Source of the DNA: Megalobrama amblycephala
Taxonomy: Eukaryota > Chordata > Actinopteri > Cypriniformes > Xenocyprididae
Direction: 5' to 3'
DNA: 64,000 nucleotides
Assembly: GCF_018812025.1 (NCBI RefSeq)
Contig: NC_063044.1
Coordinates: forward strand, 73,953,244 to 74,017,243
Shown here: positions 37,567 through 47,803 of the stretch, piece after piece
Numbering within the stretch: the first letter of the stretch is position 1
How the letters are laid out: each line of letters opens with the position of its first letter
Made by a program: the position numbers and the translations under genes
The notes under the pieces: generated by a model
Told to the model about the DNA's origin: nothing
The model's database searches: none
Seen by the model: only the letters and a program-made list of their open reading frames with translations

Positions 37567-38181
37567 TCCCTTTCTCTTGTACTTTCTTTAGGATTGCATT
37601 CTACCAAAGTGATCTCCAGATCTGATTGGTGCTAATGGGACCAGGGAGCAGCTATAAATGGATCTGGAAGGCCTGAAGAGGGAGCTCTGCTCAACTTGTG
37701 ATTCCCTGTTGTTTAATTGCACATGTGCTGTTGTGTGTTTGCTGCAGTGTGTTGTTGCTCTTAGCTTGCTTGTTGATCTGCCTGTTGTGTGCAGTGTTAT
37801 TTTTGGGTTTGAGTTGATAAGTTGTTGTCAATCTCATTTTTCCTTTTGTATATTTTTTTTGTAAAATATTGTAAATATCTTTTCCACACCAGGAAGCTGT
37901 AGGGGGTGAGTGCCATTTCCTTTGTAAATACTGTTTTCTCCTGTTTTTCATTAGATAGGGAGTAAGGATAATTTATTGTATTTTCTTTTCTTTTCTTTTG
38001 TTAGGGAATTTAGGTTTTTTTTTTTTCTGTTAGGAGTTTGTGTGGTGTTTGTTTGTTGTTTTGGCCTTTGCTTACCCCTGAAGTTGTGCTTTCATTTGTG
38101 GTTTTGTAAATAAAAGTGTACAAAGGATCTTTGATTTCAACTGCAGTTTGTTGCAGCCTCACCCTAGATGGGGTCGTAACA
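34529..38181. mobile_element. Solo LTR (~710 bp) split by a nested element
   Basis: The LTR begins TGTTAC at 34,529-34,534, is interrupted by the element 34,535-37,475, then continues TGTTACGTCC from 37,476 to GTCGTAACA at 38,181. Flanking A-runs (34,525-34,528 and 38,182-38,185) agree with a 4-bp duplication; unit 1 (tttaataatgaaaatagc) is empty. It holds a (CTTT)n run (about 37,520-37,569), tataaat at about 37,654 and aataaa near 38,109. No internal genes remain. Confidence 0.75.
34535..37475. mobile_element. 2.9 kb element with CAGGGTTCCCAC ends, nested in the LTR
   Basis: Left end CAGGGTTCCCACGCG and right end GTGGGAACCCTG are inverted; several copies of ccttgaaagtccttgaa lie just inside both ends. 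TGTTAC is duplicated at 34,529-34,534 and 37,476-37,481. CAGGG-type ends suggest a hAT relative, but a 6-bp duplication is atypical. Within it are a hAT fragment ending ggcggatcggtgcatcccta (to about 36,253), a TTCACC-type repeat (36,320-36,560) and an LTR-like stretch near 36,750-37,030. Confidence 0.65.
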
Positions 38182-39159
38182 AAAATGAAAATAGCGACGG
38201 CTCTTGTCTCCGTGAATACAGTAAGAAACGATGGTAACTTTAACCACATTTAACAGTACATTAGCAACATGCTAACGAAACATTTAGAAAGACAATTCAC
38301 AAATATCACTAAAAATATCATGATATCATGGATCATGTCGGTTATTATTGCTCCATCTGCCATTTTTCGCTATTGTTCTTGCTTGCTTACCTAGTCTGAT
38401 GATTCAACTGTGCAGATCCAGATGTTAATACTGGCTGCCCTTGTCTAATGCCTTGAACATGAGCTGGCATATGCAAATATTGGGGGCGTACACCCTAGTG
38501 ACAAAAAAGTATACTTTATTGTATTTTAAATATATACCCTTTTTCTATAGTACACTGCAAAAATACTATCATTAAATATATAAAAAGTATATTAGTATCA
38601 TATTTTCACAATGCAACTTTTAACACACTTTAAAATAATTGTACTTTAGTATATTTTCTAAAAAATATATTTTAGAAAAATATACTTGAAGTGTAAGTTC
38701 AGTTTATTTTTTAAAAGTGTATTTATTTGCACTTAAAAATATATTTGAGGTATTATTTAACAGTGTGCTGAAAATGATCATTGTAACAATGCACTGAAAG
38801 TATAATTAAAAAAATACATTATTTAATATCCTGAAGTTGTAGTGTATCTAATGTTAAATTTGAGTATATTTTTTAAGTTTACTTATTCATCCTTGGAATT
38901 CATTATATTACTTGTGCTATTTATTTCAGTATGAATGCATTACAAGCCCATTTAGTATATGCAGTGTAGCCTATACAATTTCCAAATATATGTAAGTGTT
39001 TATTAAGTTTACACTGGCAGAATCATTTTACAGTCGTACACACAAATCTATATTAAACAACACACCAGCAGCACAAGTAATGCGAAAAAATATGTCGAGT
39101 GGTTAAACTAATCGGAATTCAAATGTCTCTTCAACTTGGTCTGTGACCAATCAGATTTT

Positions 39160-39426
39160 GTTGCTCACTGCCTTCAGCCAATCAGAGCTGCTGACGTCAC
39201 GGTCCTCGTCTGAATCCCCTCGCTCAGTCACTCAGGTGAAGTATAATGTCGCAATGTATAATTTATTTAATAAAACACTGAAAGCGCAATACATCGCTCA
39301 ATCTTGGGGATTCTGACCAGTTCAATCAAGTGACATCGCAGCCTGACCGTGATGGCGACGACAACCGGCTAATCTAATGGCCTACGCGATCCTGAAAGAA
39401 CCGGAGAAAAGTGCTGCTATTGGGAG
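39160..39426 (+). promoter_or_regulatory. Promoter-like block and exon 1 candidate inside the 2.1 kb element
   Basis: Contains two CCAAT boxes (accaatcag near 39,149 and gccaatcag near 39,177) and a perfect CRE palindrome TGACGTCA (about 39,192-39,199). Downstream an ATG at 39,377 starts MAYAILKEPEKSAAIG and stops at a perfect donor (ggag/gtgagt, 39,426/39,427). This is what a first coding exon looks like; the downstream exons are not found in the element. Either the element's own gene or a captured host first exon. Confidence 0.4.
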
Positions 39427-39688
39427 GTGAGTTGTAGTCTACCAGTTAACAAACTTTATTTTATTTTCTTTAACAAACGGAGAGCGATATTTCGGCTTGA
39501 TATCTCCTTTTTGAGTTTTTGTGTGGTGGTTTATGGCACATGTTTGTATGCAGCACCAAAACATTCATATGATTGGTCAAATCGGCCCGTATTCTGTACG
39601 ATATTAATTCATAAAGTGTTTTATGCTTGACTATGTAGCGAAAACAATATCGACATGCCATTCTGATACAGTTCCCTGCTGCTAATCC

Positions 39689-39916
39689 TCATTTACTGTT
39701 CAGAAATAGTATTGGTTCAATGTAGGATTTAGACAGACTATTGTAAACGTGAATAAAGGGTTGAACATGCTGTCTTATATCTTTGGTATATTCTGTCAAC
39801 AGATGCTGTTCTTCACGAGTCTCTGCGGTCATCATTGTGCCATCAGACACAATCAGAAGCTCATCAGAAAATGGAATATAATGTGTCATTTGTATTTGTG
39901 TATAGAGGGTCACCAT
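39689..39916 (-). CDS. Unrecognised minus-strand ORF (75 aa)
   Basis: The frame reads with a protein-like composition (for example FSDELLIVSDGTMMTAETRE, LLTEYTKDIRQHVQPF) and lies opposite to the exon candidate at 39,377. I do not recognise it. It may be a remnant of the element's transposase or of another gene on the other strand. No splice sites were convincing. Confidence 0.25.
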   Translation of the reverse strand: MVTLYTQIQMTHYIPFSDELLIVSDGTMMTAETREEQHLLTEYTKDIRQHVQPFIHVYNSLSKSYIEPILFLNSK

Positions 39917-40149
39917 GGTCCAATATTTTTTTTTTTTCTTTAATGAAAAACATGGTAAGTTTTGCTGAATCTAAGTTTAAATAAAAACTTTTGGATTTGT
40001 CAATGAAATATGTATTTTCATTAGTGATGTTACATTTTATTTATTTTAATGGCCTTGAAAACAAATGCATTCAACTTTGGGAAAATGTGTTAAACTGTAT
40101 TTAAATAGTAGCACAACTGTATTGTGTGAGATTATGTAATTCAAAGTAC

Positions 40150-40232
40150 AGTAGTCAACATTTGCAGTGGATCAAAAAAGTTAGGACAACTTTGAATAAA
40201 GGTTTTGATCCGCTTCAAATGTTGACTATATT
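40150..40232. mobile_element. ~80-bp hairpin MITE
   Basis: tagtcaacatttgcagtgga at the left is nearly the inverse of tccgcttcaaatgttgacta at the right, about 25 bp per arm with a short loop, with TA at both ends. It could fold almost completely. Consistent with a mariner/Tc1-type MITE with TA duplication. Confidence 0.65.
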
Positions 40233-41491
40233 ATACAAAGTATAAGTAATAACAAAGTGTATCGTTATTGACTGCAAAGTGTGTAATGTTTAATATTTGG
40301 AATATTTGCCCGTATATTATAACAAAGGTACTGAGCATACAGTATATACTGTTACCTGTAAAAATACTTAGTGTACTAAGTATACTTGAAGTTGTTTCAA
40401 TTTAGCACACGTAAGTATACTAAATATACTTAGTTATATTTTAATACTACTTAATTTCAACTTAAATATACTTAGTACAAAATTAGTTGTTTCAAAATAG
40501 CACATTTTAAATGAACTAATCATTAACACACTTGAAATATACTAATAATTAGTCTTGCTGCAAGTATACTTAGTATACTTTTTTTTTCACTAGGGCATAT
40601 TAATGATCCCGACTGTAACGTAACAGTCGGTGTTATGTTGAGATTCGCCTGTTCTTCGGAGGTCTTTTAAACAAATGAGATTTATATAAGAAGGAGGAAA
40701 CAATGGAGTTTGAGACTCACTGTATGTCATTTCCATGTACTGAACTCTTGTTATTCAACTATGCCAAGATAAATTCAATTTTCAATTCTAGGGCACCTTT
40801 AAGCACTGCTTTTTGACTGAGATAGATCCAGCTTCAACACAGGCCCAGTGCCAGGCCAGTAATAATATGGTGGGCCTTCAAATACTAAGGGTGGGCAAAC
40901 GCAAACCAACAGAAAAATTAAAACTTGGCAGGTGACAAATTATTTATAAACACTAAATTACTTATAAAAAAAAAAAATCCTGCAACATGTAACGGAAACA
41001 ATTGCTATATAGTGCACAACAACATTTACGAAATTCACTACAGATACAGAAAAGCTTCTCGTGTTTTTTAATGAACCGCTATTGTGGGATTTCTGATGAA
41101 CTTGTAAAGTAGATCACAAACTCTGAAAAAGTCTTGAATTTCACTTTGAGCCGACAACGAACAACCACTAGATGTAGTTTGTGGTTCAAACGGTGTGTTT
41201 CGGCCCAATCTGTCCTGTACATTTTGTACACCCACATGTTTTCCCAACATAACCCGTTACTTGGAAATACTGCTTCATTTTCCCTTAAATCATTAAAAAT
41301 GCCTTAAGTTTTGTTAAAAAGTATTAAACTATTATGAAAAAAACTATGTATAATTTCTTTACTTCTGTCAGGAAATCTTATGCATCCACTGGGAGAATAA
41401 AAAGATTCCCTTCAGAAATACTTATGGCTTTGCTTACTTCAAATTTCTTTAGAGAGTAAAGTATTATTTTTCCTATTTTTACCCAAAATAA

Positions 41492-42005
41492 TGTGTTGTG
41501 AACATTAGTGAGTTCACATGTAATGTCTGTTTCCAGACGCCAGAGGGCCTTAAAGTCCACCCGTGAGAAACAAACACATACAAATAATCTTTTAGACAAT
41601 AAACTTAAGGCTCAACAGAGACTCATGGAAGTCATAAAACTCAAAAAAGTGACTTGAGCGAAACATATTCTTTAGTTATAATATCTTCTGCTTTCAGAGC
41701 AGCTCATTCTTAATAAAGATAACAATAACTCTGAATTAGAGATACTTTAATGAGTAACAGAATTGGTCTTAGATATTCAGTGTCATTGATGTGTCCCGGA
41801 CAGAAAATGGATTCATTAAATGTCAGGCACCAATATCTATAAGGGGCTGTTATTAGTCATAAGAGGTCATGAAATGGAGAATCAAAAGTTTTGCAGAGTT
41901 CAAATCAGAGGCTAAAATCAGTCTTTTATTTCTAAATTATGAGCATTTGTGATGTAAAAATCATACTAAGATTATAAGTGCACCAGAGGAAACATTATAA
42001 ACTAA
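41492..42005 (+). repeat. Truncated third copy of the zinc-finger unit (promoter part only)
   Basis: Collinear with 1-650 and 21,704-22,350 but more diverged and with small deletions. After aaacattataaactaacttctgtaaat it breaks into GIMAP-like sequence. Marks the edge of the array. Confidence 0.8.
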
Positions 42006-42019
42006 CTTCTGTAAATATC

Positions 42020-42750
42020 ACTGATGTTAAAAGAGAAGAGCTGTTGGAGAAGGTTGTATTTAATCAGATTGTTGTGAAGTACTTTCAGGAGAAAGTTCAA
42101 CAGGTGAAGTCTCACATGATTCCAGAGAGGAAAGACCAGATCAGACTGGTTCTGCTGGGAAAAAAACGGATCTGGGAAAGTGAAACTGGAAACACCTTCC
42201 TGGGAAGGGGAAAAAAAAAAGTGTTTGACTCCTCCATCGGCTCAGACGAATCAGTGTCAGTCAGAAACTACAGTGAGGATGGGTAAAGAGATCTCAGTCA
42301 TCGACACACCTGGGCCGTATTCATAGAAAAAAATCTTACTGGAAAGAGTTGCTCCTTGTGATAAAGTTCTAAGAAAATTCACAGGAATTTGTGGGCGTTT
42401 CCTCACAATTGCCTCCTCACTAGGATGGAAGTTTTTGTCTTTTGCCCACTCAGAGTTGACTCCTATGTAGCATAGCCTTTTTAAGCTAAATTAGTGGCTT
42501 TCTGAGAGGATTCTTAGAAGCTTTGAGAATTCAGACTGATCAGTAAAATGGAGAAGATGGTGAAAGAGAATGGAGGGACACACTTCACCAATGACATGTT
42601 TGAGAGAACAGAGAAACACATTCAGGAGATTCAGAAGCAGAAGTTAGATGAGAAAGTGAACAAACAGGAGCATGAAGGGGTTACTATTACTCAAAGTGAA
42701 TGGCAGAAAATATACTGGAGCTTAGTAGAGTCTCATGTACAGTTGTGGCC
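42020..42750 (+). pseudogene. GIMAP/AIG1-type GTPase pseudogene
   Basis: An N-terminal piece (42,020-42,340) reads DQIRLVLLGKKRIWESETGN followed by TFLGR, clearly derived from the G1 loop of GIMAP proteins but with the essential Gly and Ser/Lys positions changed. Then, after a stop and shift, ISVIDTPG (the G3 region). A C-terminal piece (42,548-42,740) reads MEKMVKENGGTHFTNDMFER and TQSEWQKIYWSLVESHV. The middle of the GTPase domain is missing, about 240 bp of other repeat sequence sits between the pieces, and a Tc1 element ends the frame at 42,740. GIMAPs are immune GTPases, expanded in fishes; this copy is dead. Confidence 0.82.
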
Positions 42751-43439
42751 AGAATTATTAGACCCCTTCATAAATATGATCAAAGATGACTCTAAAAATA
42801 AATCTGCATTGTTTATCCTTTTGATCTTTAATTTATAAAATTAGCAAAAATCTAACCTTTCATTGAAGGAAAAGAATTGAAAGTGGGGGGGAAATAACAT
42901 TATGAAATAAATGTTTTTCTCCAAAACACGTTGGCCACAATTATTAGCACCCTTTTATTCAATATTTTTTGCAACCTCCTTTTGCCAAGATAACAGCTCT
43001 GACTCTTCTTCTATAATGCCTGATGAGTTTGGAGAACACCTGACAAGAGATCAGACATCATTCCTCCATGCAGAATCTCTCCAAATCCTTCAGATTCCAG
43101 CTTCATGTTGGTGCTGCTTCTCTTCAGTTCACTCCACTCATTTCTTTAGGGTTCAGGTCTATGGAATTACATTTGATCCAAAAATAATGAACGTAACTTT
43201 TCAAAAAAACTAATAAAAATATAAATTGAATCTGAATAAAATGTCTTTGAAACTTAAAAAAATAAATCGCAGGCAAAATGTTTGACTTTGTTTTTAATAC
43301 ACTGCATGTTTTGCTATCAGTTTCTTTTCTTTCTTTCACTGATCTTTACTTACAAAAGCATTTCCAGAGTTTTCGTTTATGCTTCTGAAGTTTTCGTTTA
43401 CGATCCCAGAGTTTTCGTTCTTCTTTCTGACACAAATCT

Positions 43440-43553
43440 CTCGCGGGGGCGGGGCCAGCAGTGGTGAATTCTCATTGGCTACTGAGTTTTTGATTGACAG
43501 CTTCTACTTGACCTGGAAGTGAAGACGTCAGTGTTGTGTTTACATGTGTGGAG
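43440..43553 (+). promoter_or_regulatory. Promoter-like sequence in the left terminal repeat
   Basis: Contains a GC box (gggggcggggcc, about 43,445-43,456), an inverted CCAAT box (cattggct, about 43,473), an ETS-like ctggaagtg and agacgtca, then an ATG at 43,544 and a donor at 43,553/43,554 (gag/gtgagc). The mirror copy is at about 46,210-46,330, so the element would carry one outward-in promoter at each end. Inferred from motifs only. Confidence 0.4.
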
Positions 43554-43950
43554 GTGAGCGTCTGTAAGCGGCTTCTTATTTCATTTTAGTGATGTAAAGA
43601 TAGGAGTTTTTATTATTTTATCTGTAGCTGCTGCTACTATGGTGAGATGATTTCTTAGGCCTAGCACAGACGAATGATATAATCATCATTATCATCAGTC
43701 ATCGTCGTTATCTGAATACTCGCGGTAAGTCAGTATTTTTTACGTTTACAAAATCAAGTAACATTACTTGCTTTTGCTTTTTCAGATGGAGAGGTATTTT
43801 AGGGCTCATTTAGAGCCCACTTTATACAGCAGTGTTGTCTTGATGTAACCCAATCATTACAGGATCTGGTTATGTACTGTAGGCCTACATACAGCCCTGG
43901 ATTAGATCATATTTAAAGGGGAAAAGGTAGTCTTTAATAATAATACATAT

Positions 43951-44431
43951 AAAGTACTGTGCAAAAGTCTTAGGACACCATTAGATGTTGTTTTAGCAAT
44001 GGTATAGTGACCATATAATTTTTTTTCAGACTTCTTATTAGAATATGACCAGGAAATACTTTAAATTTGTAAGCATTATTAAAAAACAGGAAAAAAAGAC
44101 TTATACGGGCTAAAGTGGCAAGTATTTAGTGACCTCTCCTAACACTTGAGTAATAGTGAGAACCTGGCTCTCTCAAACATAAATGGAATGGAAAATGACT
44201 GGAAGGCCAAGAAAACTTTCAAAATCTGATCCGAAGTTTCTCCTTTGAAAAAACTGGAAGTCTAGGAGGTCACGTTAAATACTAATTTTTGCTTATAGAA
44301 TCAATGTTGTTCTGATTTTTTTGTGTGCATATTTCCTGTATTTTCTGTTTGCATTGTAATAAAGACCAAAAAATAAACATGGGTGGTAAACATTGCTAAA
44401 ACAACAAAGCTAAGACTTTTGCACAGTACTG
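43951..44431 (+). mobile_element. Tc1/mariner-type element with degraded transposase
   Basis: Ends agtactgtgcaaaagtctta and its inverse, with TA at the borders. Inside, frames read MTGRPRKLSKSDP then broken, a Tc1-like N-terminal linker. About 480 bp, so most of the transposase is deleted. Confidence 0.75.
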
Positions 44432-46176
44432 TATGGCCAAATGCAAAACCTAATACATGAAAGTAATTATGGCTGAAATTATATATAATTTGTTTGAAAT
44501 AAATATTTTAAGTCTGCATAATTTGTTATGTGGGAATTCCAAGCAGTTTGAATTGTTAGATTATAATACATCTGATTTCTTATTTTCCAGGGAGTGGAGC
44601 AACTTTTCCATTAACAAAATTCTGATGCTGACCCAGAGGAGGGAGTGGTAGCCCCAGAGATCCACTGTCCCCAACAGACAAGAATCTTATTTTGTTCAGA
44701 CACATCACCTTTGACTGACTGGGATCTTGATCTTCAGACACCTGATATTATGCAAATATTTTAATTTTTTTGGAGCTCTAGATTAAAACAAGACACAGTT
44801 CACAAACACACAAGAGGTTGTACTTTATTCTTATTAGTCCATACTGATCTTGGATTAGCATACCAACAACATATGAATGTTAAAGTGATAGTTCACCCCA
44901 AAAAAATTATCATATATTTTACTCACCCTCATGCCGTCCATGATGCATATTACTTTCTTTCTACAGATAAACATGAATTAGGATTTTTAGGAAAATAATA
45001 CATGTCTTCGAGTCCTAAAGACACATTAATCCATGCGACCCCAGTGGATGAATCAATGTCTTCTGAAGTGAAACAATAGATGAGAAAAATACTAATAATT
45101 TAAACTGTTTTAATTATTAACAATCGTTTCCCACCAACCATCATACGTGTGTGGGTTACAGTCCACTTATGGGCTCACAGAGATGGACTATTTTCTTAAA
45201 GATATTTGTGCTTATGTGGAGAAAGAAAGTCATACAGTCAAACCAAAATGTATTCAGACAACATGAACATTTCATTCCATTCATTAATACAGTTTATTCA
45301 CAATATTTAAAAAAAATGGTAATAAAATGAATTTTATGAATTTTACACATGTATTCTATAATAGGTGCTTGTGCATTTTTACAGTAATGTACTGTATATC
45401 ATGAGAATACTGTGCATTACATGAATATGCAGTTAGTGTTTTGTGGATTCTGGTCATTCCTTTCACAACATATTGCATCCAACACTTTCACTTTGATACC
45501 TGTGTGTATGCTGTAGTGACAATAAAGAATTTAAATGTATTTGAATTGATTCATATTTTCATTTACATTTATTCAACTGTTTTTTTTAATATAAGTCACA
45601 ATTGAAACTGTTGATGATTGTTTAAAAAAAATCTACTTGTATATGTTAGATGATAATGTTAACTAAATAAAATAACTAAATAAAATTATTAGAATGATAA
45701 AAAATGGAGTACTGAAATGCCCTTTGAGGTCTATACCGTCTTACAGCAAGCCACGACTGTTATTTTCATATTGTTTGAATCCTTCAGAATTGAGTGATCA
45801 TTAATTGTGATGGTGTATGTGCATATGCTAACAATGGGTAGAGTGATGGCCATGGTTGCCAACCTTGATTACCTGGTTGGAGTGAGACTTTCTTGACGGC
45901 TGAATATATACATGTATATGATACTAGTATTCTCTTTAAACTGTAACAGCACAACCTAATCAGACCCAACAATAGAGAAGAATCATCAGAAATAATCAAA
46001 TATTCTCCGAAAACACTGGACATTATGCAATATTTTCAGTATTATAACCTTTAATGTACAATTAAACCTCAAGACATTCTCGCGTTTGATCTCTCACGCT
46101 CCTAAAAGTTTATGTCGACAAAGTAGAAGCCGCAGATAAATACAGATAAAATTCAAAAACAAAACTCATATTTTTA
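44432..46176. other. Interior of the 3.45 kb element, no gene recognised
   Basis: Apart from the TTCACC-type repeat (44,885-45,250) I see AT-rich sequence without a convincing open frame. A short acceptor-like site (tattttccag, 44,590) precedes gggagtggagcaacttttcc, but no coding potential supports an exon. Confidence 0.5.
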
Positions 46177-46742
46177 AATGAAATAAGAAGCTGCTTACAG
46201 ACGCTCACCTCCACACATGTAATTGTAAACACAACGCTGACGTCTTCACTTCCAGGTCAAGAAGAAGCTGTCAATCAAAAACTCAGTAGCCAATGAGAAC
46301 ACACCACTGCTGGCCCCGCCCCCGCAAGAGATTTGTGCCAGAAAGACGAACGAAAACTCGGGGATCGTAAACGAAAACTTCAGAAGCATAAATGAAAACT
46401 CTGGAAATGCTTTTGTAAGTTAAGATCAGTGAAAGAAAGAAAAGAAACTGTTAGCAAAACATGCAGTGTATTAAAAACAAACTCAAACATTTTGCCTGCG
46501 ATTTATTTTTTTTAAGTTTCAAAGACATTTTATTCAGTTTCAATTTATATTTTTATTAGTTTTTTTGAAAAGTTACGTTCATTATTTTTGGATCAAATGT
46601 AATTCCATACAGGTCAGGGAACTGGGAAGACCATGGCAGAAGCTTCATTTTGTGCTCAGTGACACATTTTTGTGCTGGTTTTGATGTTTGTTTTGGATCA
46701 TTGTCCCGACGGATGATCCAACCACGGCCCGTTATAAGATTT

Positions 46743-47414
46743 CTAGCAGAAGTGGTCAGGTTTTGATTTTTTTATCTGTTGGTATTTGATATAATCCATG
46801 ATAGGATATATCTGAACAAGATGTCCAGGACCTCCAGCACAAAAATAGGCCCACAACATTAAAGATCCAGCAGTATATTTAACTGTGGACATGGGGCACT
46901 TTTTATCCATGTGTGCACCAAACCCATCTGGTGGGTTTGCTGCCAAGAAGCTCTTGTTTTAGTTTCATCTGACCACAGAAGCCGGTCCCGTTTGAAGTTC
47001 CAGTCTTGTCTGACAACTGAATATGCTGGAGATTGTTTCTGGATGAGAGCAGAGGATTTTTCTTGAAACCCTACCGAACATCTTGTGGGGATGTAGGTGC
47101 TTTTGATAAATTTTTTTTAGGCTTTCTGAGACTCAAGACTCAACTAATCTCTGCAATTCTCCAGCTGTGATCCTTGGAGAGTCTTTGGCCACTCAAACTT
47201 TCCTCCTCACCACACATTAGGACGATTTAGACACATGTCCTCTTTCAGTCAGATTTGTAACATCTTTAGTTGATTGGAACTTCTTAATTATTGCCCTGAT
47301 GGTGGAAATGGGGATTTTCAATGCTTCAGCTATTTTCTTACAGCCACTTTCTATTTTGTGAAGCTCAACAATCTTTTGCTGCACATCAGAACTATATTCT
47401 TTGTTTTTTCTCAT
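46743..47414 (-). pseudogene. Tc1 transposase remnants
   Basis: The N-terminal helix-turn-helix piece is at 47,217-47,414 (MRKNKEYSSDVQQKIVELHK, IAEALKIPISTIRAIIKKF). A C-terminal piece at 46,743-46,946 (VKYTAGSLMLWAYFCAGGPG) is the usual block after the second Asp. Intervening frames are broken. Catalytic residues cannot all be found; inactive. Confidence 0.85.
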
Positions 47415-47803
47415 TGTGATGAATGATTAAGGGAATTTGGCCTTTGTGTTTCCTCATGTTTATACTCCTGTGGAACAGGAAGTCATGGCTGGACAATTTC
47501 ATGTTCATGATCACCCCGGTGAGCTAAAAAAAATTTAAATATGAATGGGAATATACTTCAGAGATATTTTACTCATAAAAAATTCTAGGGGTGCTAATAA
47601 TTGTGGGCAACGTGTTTTGGAGAAAAACATTTATTTCTTAATGTTATTTCCCCCCCACTTTCAATTCTTTTCCTTCAATGAAAGGTTAGATTTTTGCTAA
47701 TTTTATGAATTAAAGATCAAAAGGATAAACAATGCAGATTTATTTTTAGAGTCATCTTTAATCATATTTATGAAGGGGTCTAATAATTCTGGCCACAACT
47801 GTA

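Larger units (their letters stand above)
38493..40595. mobile_element. 2.1 kb element with CCCTAGTGA ends and agtatact subterminal repeats
   Basis: Left CCCTAGTGACAAAAAAGTAT and right ATACTTTTTTTTTCACTAGGG are inverted. Many agtatact/agtatatt repeats lie under both ends. Neighbouring bases suggest a 2-bp CA duplication only. In the middle is a promoter-like, CpG-containing block with a first-exon-like start (39,160-39,426) and a minus-strand open frame at 39,689-39,916. Absent from unit 1. Superfamily unknown. Confidence 0.6.
33980..40798. mobile_element. TTAA-target transposon shared by both units (copy 2, heavily nested)
   Basis: Ends AGGTGCCCTAGAAC and TTCTAGGGCACCT with TTAA at 33,976-33,979 and 40,799-40,802, orthologous to 19,299-20,900. 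It has grown to 6.8 kb by insertion of a small retroposon (34,249-34,346), a solo LTR with a nested 2.9 kb element (34,529-38,181) and a 2.1 kb element (38,493-40,595). Confidence 0.82.
43160..46609. mobile_element. 3.45 kb element with ~430-bp terminal inverted repeats
   Basis: Starts TATGGAATTACATTTGATCC and ends with its inverse; the inverted arms are 43,160-43,586 and about 46,177-46,609 and about 90% alike by eye. CAGGTC at 43,154-43,159 and 46,610-46,615 is a 6-bp target duplication in the Tc1 element. The interior holds another Tc1-type element (43,951-44,431) and a TTCACC-type repeat (44,885-45,250). No transposase recognised; superfamily unknown. Confidence 0.82.
42740..47801 (-). 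mobile_element. Tc1-type transposon with IR/DR ends, split by a larger element
   Basis: Outer ends cagttgtggccagaattatt (42,740) and its inverse (to 47,801) with TA at 42,738-42,739 and 47,802-47,803. A second related repeat (acgttggccacaattattag) lies ~190 bp inside each end, the IR/DR arrangement of many fish Tc1 elements. Transposase remnants are on the minus strand. The element at 43,160-46,609 interrupts it. Confidence 0.88.

Noticed and set aside
37302..37607. Reading frame with Lys-Glu-Arg repeats
   Set aside because: Produced by the (CTTT)n run in the LTR.
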